DNA from: Bacteroides stercorirosoris | Lineage (GTDB): Bacteria; Bacteroidota; Bacteroidia; Bacteroidales; Bacteroidaceae | Length of the DNA stretch: 64,000 bases | Reading direction: 5' to 3' | Assembly: GCF_900142015.1 (NCBI RefSeq) | Contig: NZ_FQZN01000025.1 | Span: 28,232-92,231 of the forward strand | Shown here: piece after piece, positions 42,555-51,893 of the stretch | How the letters are laid out: every line of letters starts with the position of its first letter | Numbering within the stretch: the first letter of the stretch is position 1 | Translations under genes and position numbers: made by a program | Notes under the pieces: model-generated | Seen by the model: the letters and a program-made list of their open reading frames with translations, nothing else | The model's database searches: none | Told to the model about the DNA's origin: nothing

Positions 42555-43955
42555 ATGATTGCCATGAACTATACAAAATGGATACTCGGACTCGCAACCA
42601 TCTTCTTGTCATTTTGTCCTCACTCCTCCGTAGCCCGTGACAGTCCCTTCACCCGTCACGGCACGGGACCCAAATACTGGATTGCCTACGAAGAGTGTTT
42701 TGTAACCAACGTTCCTCTCAGCGAGGAACGCTGGAAAGCAAACATCGACTGGATGGAGAAGACTTTCAAACCCTACGGTTACGACATGATCTGCAATGAC
42801 GGATGGATAGAAGCTGCACAAACCGTCAATGAGAACGGCTATATCACCAAGTACAACAGTGACTGGAAAAACGGTTTCAGCTACTGGGCCCGATACCTGC
42901 AAGAACGGGACATGAAGATGGGAGTCTACTATAACCCCATGTGGCTGACCCGTGCCGCCTATGAACAGAACCTGTCTGTAAAAGGAACTTCTTACCGTAC
43001 CCGAGACATTGTGGGATACAAATCGTTCAACGATCCTCTGTATTGGGTGGATGTGGATAAGCCGGGAGCCAAAGAATGGATTCAGAATTATGTCCGCTAT
43101 TTCAAGGAAATGGGCGTCACCTATCTTCGCATAGATTTCCTGGAAAACTATGAAACCAACTATGGCACCCGCCGCTACGAACAAGCATTGGCATGGATTG
43201 CCGAAGCTGCCGGAGATGATCTTTTCCTCAGTCTTGTGATGCCTCATTGTTATAATCATGCCAAGACGGAATTGAAATACGGGGATATGATACGCATTGA
43301 CGATGACTGCTTCGACGGTGACTGGGACTTTGTCAGCAACCGCCGCCGCGGGCAGCAGAAAGACCATTGGCCGCAATTCGGTAATGCTTTCGACGGATTC
43401 ATTGGTTTTGCCGATGTCGGTGCACGAGGGCAAATGATACTGGACGGTGACTTTATGCGTATGAATAAACTGGCAAATGACAACGAGCGCCGCTTCCTTT
43501 TCTCGCTGATGATTATGGGAGGTTCTGCACTTGCCATTGCCGACCAGTATGATACGATTGGAGATCACGCCTGGGTTTACCAGAATCCGGAAATGAACGA
43601 GTTGAACAGTCTCGGTTTTGCCGCCAAACCATTGAGTTACGACTTTCGGGATGCTGCGAACAGTTCCCGCTGGATCGGCCAGTTGCCTAACGGAGATTGG
43701 GTGGTAGGATTATTCAACCGTGAAAGTACTCCACAGACACGCAGCATTGACTTCCATCGTGAACTGGGCATTGAAGACGGGCAAGCCGTCAATGTACGGG
43801 ATTTATGGGAACGCAAAGACTTGGGAGGTATGTCGGGAACATACACCATAGAATTGCAACCCCACGAATGTAAAGTAATCCGCATTCAACACAACACCCT
43901 GAAAATAGAAGCAGAAACGGCTTCCGTAAGGGGTGGAGCAAAATCAATCAAGTAA
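42555..43955 (+). CDS. GH27 family glycosidase (alpha-galactosidase or isomaltodextranase type)
   Basis: This is a 466-aa secreted enzyme (signal peptide to about residue 28). The TIM barrel has the GH27 nucleophile Asp194 in YLRIDFLE and the acid/base in RIDDD (Asp250 or 251), plus YGYDMICNDGWIE at the front. GH27 contains alpha-galactosidases and isomaltodextranases; with SusE/F and GH97 next to it, an alpha-glucan substrate is quite possible. The last residues (IEAETASVRGGAKSIK) look like the first strand of a CBM35 domain and then hit a TAA; the following ORF carries the rest in the same frame. ATG 42564 is an alternative start. Confidence 0.85.
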   Translation: MIAMNYTKWILGLATIFLSFCPHSSVARDSPFTRHGTGPKYWIAYEECFVTNVPLSEERWKANIDWMEKTFKPYGYDMICNDGWIEAAQTVNENGYITKYNSDWKNGFSYWARYLQERDMKMGVYYNPMWLTRAAYEQNLSVKGTSYRTRDIVGYKSFNDPLYWVDVDKPGAKEWIQNYVRYFKEMGVTYLRIDFLENYETNYGTRRYEQALAWIAEAAGDDLFLSLVMPHCYNHAKTELKYGDMIRIDDDCFDGDWDFVSNRRRGQQKDHWPQFGNAFDGFIGFADVGARGQMILDGDFMRMNKLANDNERRFLFSLMIMGGSALAIADQYDTIGDHAWVYQNPEMNELNSLGFAAKPLSYDFRDAANSSRWIGQLPNGDWVVGLFNRESTPQTRSIDFHRELGIEDGQAVNVRDLWERKDLGGMSGTYTIELQPHECKVIRIQHNTLKIEAETASVRGGAKSIK

Positions 43956-44378
43956 ATGAAGTACTACAATCTATTACTAATGGCTTGTCTCCTGTTATCC
44001 TGCAAGGAATCCGATTCCGGGCAGGATAACGATGGCAACCAAGAGAATACTTACAGTGGTGCCGGCTACGTCACAGGACTGGAAAACCCCGGCGCCAATG
44101 TACTCTTTGCAGTGGAAGTTCCCCAAACGGGGGACTATCCGCTGGAAATCAGATATCGAAATACAGGAGTAGCAGACGCAGTGGCTTTGATCACCGTCAA
44201 TGATGTGGCGATAGAGAAATGGTTGCAACTTCCTGTACAGGCTGACCAAACAGCCTGGCAAACCGCGGAGACAGAAATATCCCTGCAAAACGGTATTAAT
44301 TATATAATCATTCAGAACAGTACGTCCAAAGGCGGATGCTTTGAACTGGACTATATAAAAATAAGAAAGAAATCATGA
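43956..44378 (+). CDS. Lipoprotein with truncated CBM35-type domain
   Basis: This 140-aa protein starts with an ATG immediately after the GH27 stop and in the same frame. It has a lipoprotein signal (MKYYNLLLMACLLLSC) and then a CBM35/CBM6-like beta-sandwich: YSGAGYVTGLENPGANVLF, GDYPLEIRYRNTG, ITVNDV, NGINYIIIQNST and the final FELDYIKIRKK. It lacks the first strand, which is present at the end of the GH27 protein. Either it folds alone as a surface carbohydrate-binding lipoprotein, or it is the severed end of a former GH27-CBM35 fusion. It overlaps the GH97 start by 4 bp (ATGA). Confidence 0.75.
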   Translation: MKYYNLLLMACLLLSCKESDSGQDNDGNQENTYSGAGYVTGLENPGANVLFAVEVPQTGDYPLEIRYRNTGVADAVALITVNDVAIEKWLQLPVQADQTAWQTAETEISLQNGINYIIIQNSTSKGGCFELDYIKIRKKS

Positions 44379-46402
44379 AAAGACTTCCTAATTATTCTCT
44401 GCTATGGGTAAGCTTTATCGTTTTCCTCTACACAAGTTGCAATCCGGCATCGCAACTCGCTGTAAGTTCTCCCGATGGTAACCTCTGCCTGCATGTAGAA
44501 ACAGAAAACGGAAAACTCTATTATGAACTCTCACGAAATGGAAAGCCCATACTCGATAAGTCACGCCTCGGATTTATCCTGAAAGAAGATACACTTGCTG
44601 ACCATCTGGAAATAACAGAAGCTCTTCATCATTCATTCAGCGGGATATGGGAACAAATCTGGGGAGAAGACCGGATTGTGGAAAACAACTATCATGAGAT
44701 GACCATTCATGTACAGGAAACATCCGCACACAAACGAAAATTCAAAGTTGTGTTCCGGCTGTTCAATGACGGGTTCGGCTTCCGCTACGAATTTCCGGTA
44801 CAGGAAGCATTAAAAGACTTTGTGATCATGGATGAACTTACAGAGTTTGCATTGACCGGTGATCATAAAGCCTGGTCCATACCTCATGAAGCACATTTTT
44901 ATGAAGCACTCTACGAGGCATCTCCTGTCAGTAAACTCGGTTGGGTAAGCACACCGCTCACTATGGAAACCAATGACGGACTTTTCCTGAGCATCCATGA
45001 AGCCAATCTGACAGATTATGCCGCCATGAATCTTATCCCTAAAGAAGGTAGTATGACCCTGAAAGCCAATCTCACTCCATGGTCTACGGGAGAAAAAGTT
45101 TTTATGAAAGCTCCCGGTGTCACTCCCTGGCGCACGATGATTGTTGCTGAAAATGCAGGTGATTTACTCCTGTCACGCCTTATGCTGAATCTGAACGAGC
45201 CTTGCCGCATTCAGGATACATCCTGGTTACAACCCGGAAGATACATTGGAATCTGGTGGACTTACCACATGCATAAACACACCTGGCACACAGGCCCACG
45301 CCACGGCGCTACCACTGCCAATGCACTGCGGCATATAGACTTTGCCGCCCGACACGGTTTTCAGGGAGTACTTATTGAAGGTTGGAACAAAGGTTGGGAT
45401 ACTTATCATTTCAACTTTACCGAACCTTATCCTGACTTTGACCTGAAACAGATCACCGACTATGCCGCTTCCAAAGGCGTGACGCTTATCGGCCATCATG
45501 AAACGGACGGCTGGGTATCTGATTATGAAAACCAAATAGAAGCAGCCTTCAATTTATATAAAGATCACGGCGTGCAAATAGTCAAAACAGGCTATGTAGG
45601 CAAACTGCTGGATGGCAAAGAGCGACACAGCAGCCAGTTTGGTGTACACCACTACCGGAAAGTTATTGAACTGGCAGCCGACAAGCATATTATGATTGAC
45701 AATCACGAACCCGTGATGCCCACCGGACTGCAACGCACCTTCCCAAATCTGATGACACAAGAAGGTGTACGAGGGCAGGAATGGGATGCCTGGGACAAAG
45801 ATGGCGGCAATCCTCCCGTACACACTACCATCATTCCCTTCACCCGTGGGCTGGCAGGTCCCATGGATTTCACCCCCGGCACTTTCCGCTTCGAAAATCC
45901 GGTGTTGCCTCAGACGCGTGTACAAACAACGCTTGCCAAACAATTGGCTTTATCCGTTGTGTTATACAGTCCCCTGCAAATGGCCTCTGATGAAATAGAA
46001 AACTACGAACGGAACCCTGAACCGTTTTCATTTATCACCGCCTGCCCTACTACTTGGGAACAAACCATAGTACCCGAAGCTAAAATAGGCGAATATGTGA
46101 CAATTGCCCGTAAAGAACGCGGAAGCAGCGGACGTTGGTTTATAGGAAGCATCACTAATGAACAACCTCGGGAGATGCAACTCCCCCTCTCCTTTCTGGA
46201 TAAAGGAAAACGATATAAGGCTGTTATCTACAGAGATGGAGATAAGGCTGATTATCGTACCAACCCGTATCCGGTGATAATAGAAGAACAGGAAGTAACC
46301 AGTGAATCGACCCTGCAAATAGCACAGGCACCGGGAGGAGGTACGGGAATTATACTCACTGTTCTCTCCTCATCCGGAGCAACCTCCGATATACAAAAAT
46401 AA
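44375..46402 (+). CDS. GH97 alpha-glucosidase-type enzyme
   Basis: This 675-aa lipoprotein (Cys near residue 22) matches GH97/SusB. An N-terminal beta-sandwich (residues about 30-270) precedes a TIM barrel with GVLIEGWNKGWD, the calcium/catalytic region LIGHHETDGW, MIDNHEPVMPTGLQRTFPN and TQEGVRGQEW, then a C-terminal beta domain. Conserved Glu in HHE and NHEP match inverting SusB-type alpha-glucosidases; retaining members have Asp there. It would release glucose from oligosaccharides imported by the SusCD pair. It starts by ATGA overlap, and its last 47 bp overlap the convergent MATE gene. Confidence 0.92.
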   Translation: MKRLPNYSLLWVSFIVFLYTSCNPASQLAVSSPDGNLCLHVETENGKLYYELSRNGKPILDKSRLGFILKEDTLADHLEITEALHHSFSGIWEQIWGEDRIVENNYHEMTIHVQETSAHKRKFKVVFRLFNDGFGFRYEFPVQEALKDFVIMDELTEFALTGDHKAWSIPHEAHFYEALYEASPVSKLGWVSTPLTMETNDGLFLSIHEANLTDYAAMNLIPKEGSMTLKANLTPWSTGEKVFMKAPGVTPWRTMIVAENAGDLLLSRLMLNLNEPCRIQDTSWLQPGRYIGIWWTYHMHKHTWHTGPRHGATTANALRHIDFAARHGFQGVLIEGWNKGWDTYHFNFTEPYPDFDLKQITDYAASKGVTLIGHHETDGWVSDYENQIEAAFNLYKDHGVQIVKTGYVGKLLDGKERHSSQFGVHHYRKVIELAADKHIMIDNHEPVMPTGLQRTFPNLMTQEGVRGQEWDAWDKDGGNPPVHTTIIPFTRGLAGPMDFTPGTFRFENPVLPQTRVQTTLAKQLALSVVLYSPLQMASDEIENYERNPEPFSFITACPTTWEQTIVPEAKIGEYVTIARKERGSSGRWFIGSITNEQPREMQLPLSFLDKGKRYKAVIYRDGDKADYRTNPYPVIIEEQEVTSESTLQIAQAPGGGTGIILTVLSSSGATSDIQK

Positions 46403-47705
46403 ATGCCGGCACCAGGAACAGGACAGCCGCAATCCATGCCGTCGGATCACCGAAGCAGACCGCGAGATAGCCGAAAGCGGGCACTGCATAAAGACTGACC
46501 AGCACACGCGCTATCATTTCGGAAACTCCGGAAAGCATAGCAAGATTGGTATATCCCGCTCCCTGAATGGTATATCGCAGAATACAAAGCAGTCCCAAAA
46601 CTGGGAAGAAGGACACGGAAATATGCAGGAACAACTCCGTGTCCTTCAAGATTTCCAGTTCAGACGCTTCCACAAAAAGCAAGGCAAACGTACGTGCACC
46701 CAGCATCAATACGCAGAACGTAAATGCCCAGTAAATAATCATCATTAGCGCACTTACCTTTACTCCCATCCAAATACGTTCGGGCTTGCCCGCACCATAA
46801 TTCTGTCCGGTATAAGTAGCCATAGCAATGCCCAGACTTTCAAGCGGGCACATAAAGAACATCTTGATGCGCATGGCAGCCGTAAAAGCTGCAACACAAG
46901 CAGTTCCCAATGCATTGTTGGCGCTTTGCAACATGATACTTCCGATAGCGGTAATCGAGAATTGTAATCCCATAGGTACACCGATATACATCAATCTCCG
47001 TGCCAGAGCACCGTTGAACTTCCGCTCATCCGGTGTTCCCCGCAATATATCAAAACGGCGCATCATATATCCATAACACAACACAGCCGATACGCCTTGT
47101 GAAAAGACCGTAGCGATGGCGGCTCCCGCCACTCCCCAATCCAATACCAGGATACAGAACAAGTCGAGCAGAATATTAAGTATAGTAGAAAACAACAGAA
47201 ACCAGAAAGGCGTCTTACTATCACCCAAAGCACGAATGATGCTGGACAGCAAATTATAAAAGAAGGTACAGGGAACTCCGATAAACGTTATCAATAAATA
47301 ATAGTAGGCATCCTGGAATATGATATCCGGTGTACGCATCATCAGCAGAATATCTCCACACAGAATACTCGTAACTACCGCAATCACCACCGACATCACC
47401 GCCGCCAGTTGCAAACTGACCGATATATAACGACGCATCGTGCTATAATCCCGCGCTCCGAATTTCTGCGCCACAGGAATACCGAAACCTCCACAACATC
47501 CATTGCAGAAACCAAGAATAAGGAAAACCACCGAAGTACTTGCTCCGACCGAGGCCAGTGCATTAATACCCAAGAATTTTCCTACGATTGCCGCGTCGAC
47601 CAGAGAGTATGTCTGTTGTAGCAGGTTTCCCATCAACAGAGGCATAGTGAAATTGAATATCAACGGCAATGCGCGTCCTGCCGTCATTTCTCTTGATGTT
47701 GCCAT
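46356..47705 (-). CDS. MATE family efflux transporter
   Basis: This is a 449-aa inner-membrane protein with twelve hydrophobic helices and the MATE fold: FNFTMPLLMGNLLQQTYSLVDAAIVGKFLG at the start and a symmetric second half from about residue 235. It exports organic cations or drugs using a sodium or proton gradient; the substrate is unknown. Its 3' end overlaps the convergent GH97 gene by 47 bp. Its own -7 box is at 47731. Confidence 0.95.
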   Translation of the reverse strand: MATSREMTAGRALPLIFNFTMPLLMGNLLQQTYSLVDAAIVGKFLGINALASVGASTSVVFLILGFCNGCCGGFGIPVAQKFGARDYSTMRRYISVSLQLAAVMSVVIAVVTSILCGDILLMMRTPDIIFQDAYYYLLITFIGVPCTFFYNLLSSIIRALGDSKTPFWFLLFSTILNILLDLFCILVLDWGVAGAAIATVFSQGVSAVLCYGYMMRRFDILRGTPDERKFNGALARRLMYIGVPMGLQFSITAIGSIMLQSANNALGTACVAAFTAAMRIKMFFMCPLESLGIAMATYTGQNYGAGKPERIWMGVKVSALMMIIYWAFTFCVLMLGARTFALLFVEASELEILKDTELFLHISVSFFPVLGLLCILRYTIQGAGYTNLAMLSGVSEMIARVLVSLYAVPAFGYLAVCFGDPTAWIAAVLFLVPAFIFVYRRLLRMRREQ

Positions 47706-47730
47706 AAATTAATCCTCTGAAAATTGCACG

Positions 47731-47738
47731 CAAAGGTA
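47731..47738 (-). promoter_or_regulatory. -7 box of the MATE gene
   Basis: TACCTTTG on the minus strand, 26 bp before the ATG at 47705, matches TAnnTTTG; the leader is very short. Confidence 0.6.
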
Positions 47739-47803
47739 TGAAAAGATAAGATTACAGGAATTGACAAACGTCAAAAATATGCTTCGTAATGAAAAGAATT
47801 AAA

Positions 47804-48514
47804 CTACAGTCCGTCTGCATCTTTTAAGACTGAACTGTGTGCCAGATAATCAGGAGTTTCAGCATAGATATACATCACACTTCCTCCTTTAATGGCATCA
47901 ATGATAGGACGGGAAAGTTTTTGCGGAACAGCCGGACAGCCAAAGCTTCTTCCCAAACGTCCTCCTCTGCTGACTACCGAAGGATCGGCATAAGCCGCCC
48001 CATGCATCACAATGGCACGCTCACGGGCCCGGTCGTTGATTCCTTTTTCCAAACCATTCAAAATAAGCGAATACCCATTCTTTCCCTGATAAGTAGATTC
48101 TGTAAGATAGAACCCCAGTGAACTTTTGTAGGAACCATATTCGTTGGAGAAGGAAGTGGCATAATTATCACCGCTATTCTTTCCGTGGGAAACAACCGAT
48201 GAGAAAAGTACTTTACGTTCCCTCATGTCAAATACAAAAAGACGTTTTGCGGTAGAAGGACGGGAAAAGTCTATCAATGTCAACACCTCCCGTTTGCGAT
48301 TGTCTATTTTATAATAACCTGCTACAGCCTGCCGGAAAGCTTTCCAGTTGACAACTCCTTCCAACTGCATGGAACGGTATAAGCTCGCATAAGCCTCAAC
48401 ATCAGATGCAGCAGCCCTTTCAGCAGAGTCTGGAATGTTATCTGACGACTTGCCGCCCAGAAATAAGGTACAAGGAAGAAATAAGAATAAAATGAATACA
48501 ATAAATCGCAACAT
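47804..48514 (-). CDS. Murein L,D-transpeptidase catalytic domain protein
   Basis: This is a 236-aa exported protein (signal peptide MLRFIVFILFLFLPCTLFLG). It has the YkuD_2-type L,D-transpeptidase core: LFVFDMRERKVLFSSVVSHGKNSGDNYA, the histidine motif RAIVMHGAAYA and the nucleophile motif GRSFGCPAVP with its catalytic Cys. Such enzymes form 3-3 peptidoglycan crosslinks or attach proteins to the wall. It lies 87 bp beyond a second L,D-transpeptidase gene on the same strand, so two wall-crosslinking enzymes are paired. Confidence 0.9.
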   Translation of the reverse strand: MLRFIVFILFLFLPCTLFLGGKSSDNIPDSAERAAASDVEAYASLYRSMQLEGVVNWKAFRQAVAGYYKIDNRKREVLTLIDFSRPSTAKRLFVFDMRERKVLFSSVVSHGKNSGDNYATSFSNEYGSYKSSLGFYLTESTYQGKNGYSLILNGLEKGINDRARERAIVMHGAAYADPSVVSRGGRLGRSFGCPAVPQKLSRPIIDAIKGGSVMYIYAETPDYLAHSSVLKDADGL

Positions 48515-48601
48515 AAAACTTTAGCCAGAGAAATAACGGCGGCTAAATTACAGTTTTTTCTCCAGACACCTATCACACAGATAGTTAAAAATGAGGGTTC
48601 A

Positions 48602-49630
48602 CTATTCAATCACCACAACCAAAGAGCGTTCGGTAGACGCCCAATCGAAAACGAACTTGGAATGTGAAGTGGCATTGCGCACACACATATGCGAACGTGG
48701 AGTGGTTCCCAACGACCAGCTATACTCAATCATACTTGTACGCGGCGCATTCACCGGCACTCCATGGATATAAGCTCCGTTCGTAAAACGACTGGCATAA
48801 GGGGCATAGCCTCCTGTCTCCGCCGAACCATCTTTCAGGAACACCATACGCGTTTTCTTCTGTTGAAGCAGATACATCCCCAGTGGGGTTTCCTGAGCAT
48901 AGGGTGGAGCATGCATTCCGGTAGTGGCGGGATTCATGCTGCGTATCTTCCACTCACCTTCCGAGACATGTTCCAAGGTAGTAATATTCTGATCCAGGCG
49001 GTCGACAAAAATCACATGATTAAAGACGGTGCTATCCGGCAATTGTTTCAGATAACTGCGTGGTGCCAGCCATTCTTCTTCAAAAGTGGCGGGTAATATC
49101 CGGTAAAAACTTCCCTCCTCGCCTTTCAGATAAGCGATAGTACCGTCTCTACCATAACGTTCGGGCACCAGCGTATCAGCGGGCAGATATAGCGGCACCG
49201 ATTGATAGCGCTCCACGCCCAATGTATCAGATACACGGCGGTACACATTCCGCACGAACTTACGTACCAGGGGAGCTTCTTTATTCAGATTCTTATAATT
49301 CTGCAACACCACCCACCTTGCAGTAGTATCGCGCTGCATATTCTCGATATAAGCCAGACAGTTCCGGATGACATCCCATTTGAAAGAGCGTACCGTATCC
49401 TTATATGGATAGGTATCTTCGAGGGTATGCTGGTCATAAAGCAATTCTTTGGTAAGGGAAATATCGGCAGCGGTCAACTGTTTCTCTTTAGGATGAGGAA
49501 ATTCCAGCACAGCCGTATCCTTAGGTTCAGACTCCTGCACAACTACCGGCACAGGTGGTTCCTGCCGGTTACGACATCCGGCAAAAATCAAACCAACAGC
49601 CACGCAGGCAAAAAGAACGAAATGTTTCAT
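48602..49630 (-). CDS. L,D-transpeptidase lipoprotein (YkuD type)
   Basis: This is a 342-aa lipoprotein (lipobox IFAGC near residue 19). The central part (about 60-170) is helical. Residues about 190-330 are the YkuD catalytic fold with HVIFVDRLDQNITTLEH, TPLGMYLLQ, the His motif NGAYIHGVPVNAP and the catalytic Cys in TPRSHMCVRNAT. It acts on peptidoglycan in the periplasm. It precedes the second transpeptidase gene and may be co-transcribed with it. Confidence 0.9.
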   Translation of the reverse strand: MKHFVLFACVAVGLIFAGCRNRQEPPVPVVVQESEPKDTAVLEFPHPKEKQLTAADISLTKELLYDQHTLEDTYPYKDTVRSFKWDVIRNCLAYIENMQRDTTARWVVLQNYKNLNKEAPLVRKFVRNVYRRVSDTLGVERYQSVPLYLPADTLVPERYGRDGTIAYLKGEEGSFYRILPATFEEEWLAPRSYLKQLPDSTVFNHVIFVDRLDQNITTLEHVSEGEWKIRSMNPATTGMHAPPYAQETPLGMYLLQQKKTRMVFLKDGSAETGGYAPYASRFTNGAYIHGVPVNAPRTSMIEYSWSLGTTPRSHMCVRNATSHSKFVFDWASTERSLVVVIE

Positions 49631-49757
49631 AAAATGAAATTTAACTATAACCTAATAACGACTATCCGCCTGTTATTGTTGACTCTTTATAGAAATCAAT
49701 TACATAAGAAGTAACAGCAGGTATCGTTTCATCTTATTCAGGTAATACGAATTTCCG

Positions 49758-49765
49758 CAAAGATA
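49758..49765 (-). promoter_or_regulatory. -7 box of the L,D-transpeptidase pair
   Basis: TATCTTTG on the minus strand, 128 bp upstream of the ATG at 49630, matches TAnnTTTG. The long leader suggests post-transcriptional control; 49766-49885 shows nothing else. Confidence 0.5.
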
Positions 49766-49885
49766 GGAATTTAATGAAAGTTTCCGAAAGATATTGACGG
49801 TATAATATTAATCATTCGCTTATGAGCAGAACCTTTTATATTAAAATTAGACAAGTTAGGAAGGCTTTATTTATCAATACATTAC

Positions 49886-49995
49886 AAGATCCAAACTCCT
49901 TGCATACAAAAAGTTAACTTCCTGTTGACAAGAAGTTGAGACCTTGTCGACAGGAAGTTAATACCTTGTAAGCGGAATATTTATCCCCTTATCAA
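49886..49995. repeat. Five degenerate 22-bp tandem units
   Basis: Units start at 49886, 49908, 49930, 49952 and 49974. Recurring parts are AAGTT and, 12 bases into the unit, CCTTGT. Across unit joints the sequence reads CTTGT-N2-ACAGG or similar, a dyad. TTAACTTCCTGT (49914-49925) and ACAGGAAGTTAA (49950-49961) form a perfect 12-bp inverted repeat. The last unit is weak. The array lies between the stop of the propeller gene (50023) and the transpeptidase promoter. Confidence 0.75.
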
Positions 49996-50022
49996 ATCAT
50001 CGAAACCGATAGCTTTCTCAGA

Positions 50023-51684
50023 TTACTCCAACACTTTCTTTTTCAGATTAAATGTTGACAATACTTTTTTGCCGGAATAGAGTGTCACTATCAAATCATA
50101 TTCCTTTCCTTCCTCAACCACATCCTTAGCAGAAAGCAATATATCTGTTTTTTCATAAGGCTTCAATGCCGGAACCATACCGGAAGCTACCTTTATTGTT
50201 TTTCCTTCCTTTTTATACGCTACTTCCACCAATGCTTTCTTTGAGCCGACCTGACCGAAATTCTGTATTTCCACTGTACATTCCAATCCCTTCCCGGACT
50301 TGGTAAAGACTGGGGCACGAGCTGAAAGGATCGGTTCTATATAATCAATGTATGGCAAACGCGCATACCCATAAAGCATTCTTCCATCTTTGTATTTTCC
50401 AATTAATTTCGGGGCAAATTCATCTTTAGTGATGCCATTTCCTTTGCCATTGAAAGTTACAATCAAATCCTTGCCCTCATTTTCTGTGGTCAAAACCTGG
50501 CAGCCTCTGCCATAATTCACTTCTTCAGAAGCACCGAAACGCAAGGAATTCACATCTATATCCGTCTGGGGATTGAAGCCTTCTTCCGCCTGTATCTTCA
50601 CACGAATTGTTTTTGTACCCGAGGTGATAGGTTTCTCGTCCAGTATGGTAAGCAACAATCCCGGATTCAAGGGAATGCTGATATTCTTTGAACTATGGTG
50701 ATCAAAAGGTTTATCTTCGTTTTTAAGCGTATCGATTACCGCGAAATTAGCCTGAACAGCACGTCCGTATTTATCCTGATACACTTTAAGGCGTTCATAT
50801 TTGAACCAGTCTTCCACCTGTCCGTCTGCATGTACAGCAACTCCCGGCATATAAGCTTCACCCGGATCGACCACCCAGTTCACTCCATCCTTTGAACGAA
50901 GATAGAAAGCAATACGTCCCAGCCAATCATTAACAATCAGGTGATACTGAATATGATCGCGCCAGATTACGGGATCTTCAAACCGACCGTCTACATCCGG
51001 ATAAACCCGTTTGTCGGTCAGTTGATTGTATTCCGATAGTCCATCTCTGCTGACCCAGATACCACCACCACGACAAACCATCACATAAGAGCTGTCTTCA
51101 CGCTGGGCAAATGAAAGATTAGACAGGCCTTCGATAATACGGCGGTCGCGTGCATTGAAATCAAACTTTCCATATTCCCATTTTCCATTCAGATCATCGG
51201 ATACATAACGTCCACCAATTACATAGACAACATACCGGCCATCTTTAGCACGGAATATTTCAGGATTATGCCCTTTACCTATGATACGAACAGGCTTGAA
51301 GGGCCCTGTCAGATTATCGCTTACAGTATGAAATACGTATGAGTTAGGCCATTCCATGTGTCCTTTAGGTGAACATTCCAGCCAGCCGCAGGCAAATAGA
51401 TGATATTTACCGTCTTCGCCTTTTCGGATATTTCCACCCCAATAGGACCAGATACCGTCTTCAATGCCATTATCTACATAACGTGGAAGCACACAGTCAG
51501 CACCCCATGCATCGGATGAAAGTACATTTCCCTTCATCGGCAGGAAGCGATCCATAAAGCGGGCGCCTTTCACTAATTGTTTCCATTCCGCAGGACGCTC
51601 CCGTTCCGTTATTTGTGAAAAAGAGGAATGACTGACCAGGAACATGACTCCCAGTAGAGCAATTTTAAAGAGGTTTCTTTCCAT
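50023..51684 (-). CDS. Secreted five-bladed beta-propeller glycosidase-like protein
   Basis: This is a 553-aa protein with a signal peptide (cut after SSFS). Residues about 70-330 form a five-bladed propeller of the GH43/GH32/GH117-like kind (WSYWGGNIRKGEDGKYHLFACGW, GHNPEIFRAKDGRYVVYV, FEDPVIWRDHIQYHLIVND), with Asp/Glu in the expected first-blade and FEDP positions. The C-terminal part (about 340-553) is beta-sandwich, including a CARDB-like domain. It lies beside the PL10-CE8 gene and probably trims pectic side chains; the exact family is uncertain. Confidence 0.78.
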   Translation of the reverse strand: MERNLFKIALLGVMFLVSHSSFSQITERERPAEWKQLVKGARFMDRFLPMKGNVLSSDAWGADCVLPRYVDNGIEDGIWSYWGGNIRKGEDGKYHLFACGWLECSPKGHMEWPNSYVFHTVSDNLTGPFKPVRIIGKGHNPEIFRAKDGRYVVYVIGGRYVSDDLNGKWEYGKFDFNARDRRIIEGLSNLSFAQREDSSYVMVCRGGGIWVSRDGLSEYNQLTDKRVYPDVDGRFEDPVIWRDHIQYHLIVNDWLGRIAFYLRSKDGVNWVVDPGEAYMPGVAVHADGQVEDWFKYERLKVYQDKYGRAVQANFAVIDTLKNEDKPFDHHSSKNISIPLNPGLLLTILDEKPITSGTKTIRVKIQAEEGFNPQTDIDVNSLRFGASEEVNYGRGCQVLTTENEGKDLIVTFNGKGNGITKDEFAPKLIGKYKDGRMLYGYARLPYIDYIEPILSARAPVFTKSGKGLECTVEIQNFGQVGSKKALVEVAYKKEGKTIKVASGMVPALKPYEKTDILLSAKDVVEEGKEYDLIVTLYSGKKVLSTFNLKKKVLE

Positions 51685-51725
51685 AAATATAATATTAGAA
51701 TCGGTTTTAAATAGATTTACGTGGC

Positions 51726-51733
51726 CAAAAGTA
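51726..51733 (-). promoter_or_regulatory. -7 box of the propeller gene
   Basis: TACTTTTG on the minus strand, 42 bp before the ATG at 51684, matches TAnnTTTG. Nearby TACGTAAAcctTTACGTA (about 51776-51793) is a short palindrome that could be an operator. Confidence 0.6.
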
Positions 51734-51893
51734 GAAAAATTGCATGTAAAAGGAAAAGGAAAGAAAGTAAAAAGGTACGTAAACCTTTACGTAAACAGGG
51801 ATTACAAAGTTTCAATTCATATTGATTGTCCTGCAGCAAAACATATAGGCATAATTCCTTTCTGATGGGTTATGAATGAAACAGATGATTATT

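Noticed and set aside
42609..43568. 319-aa frame antisense to GH27
   Set aside because: Shadow of the GH27 gene; no promoter, and the composition is not protein-like.
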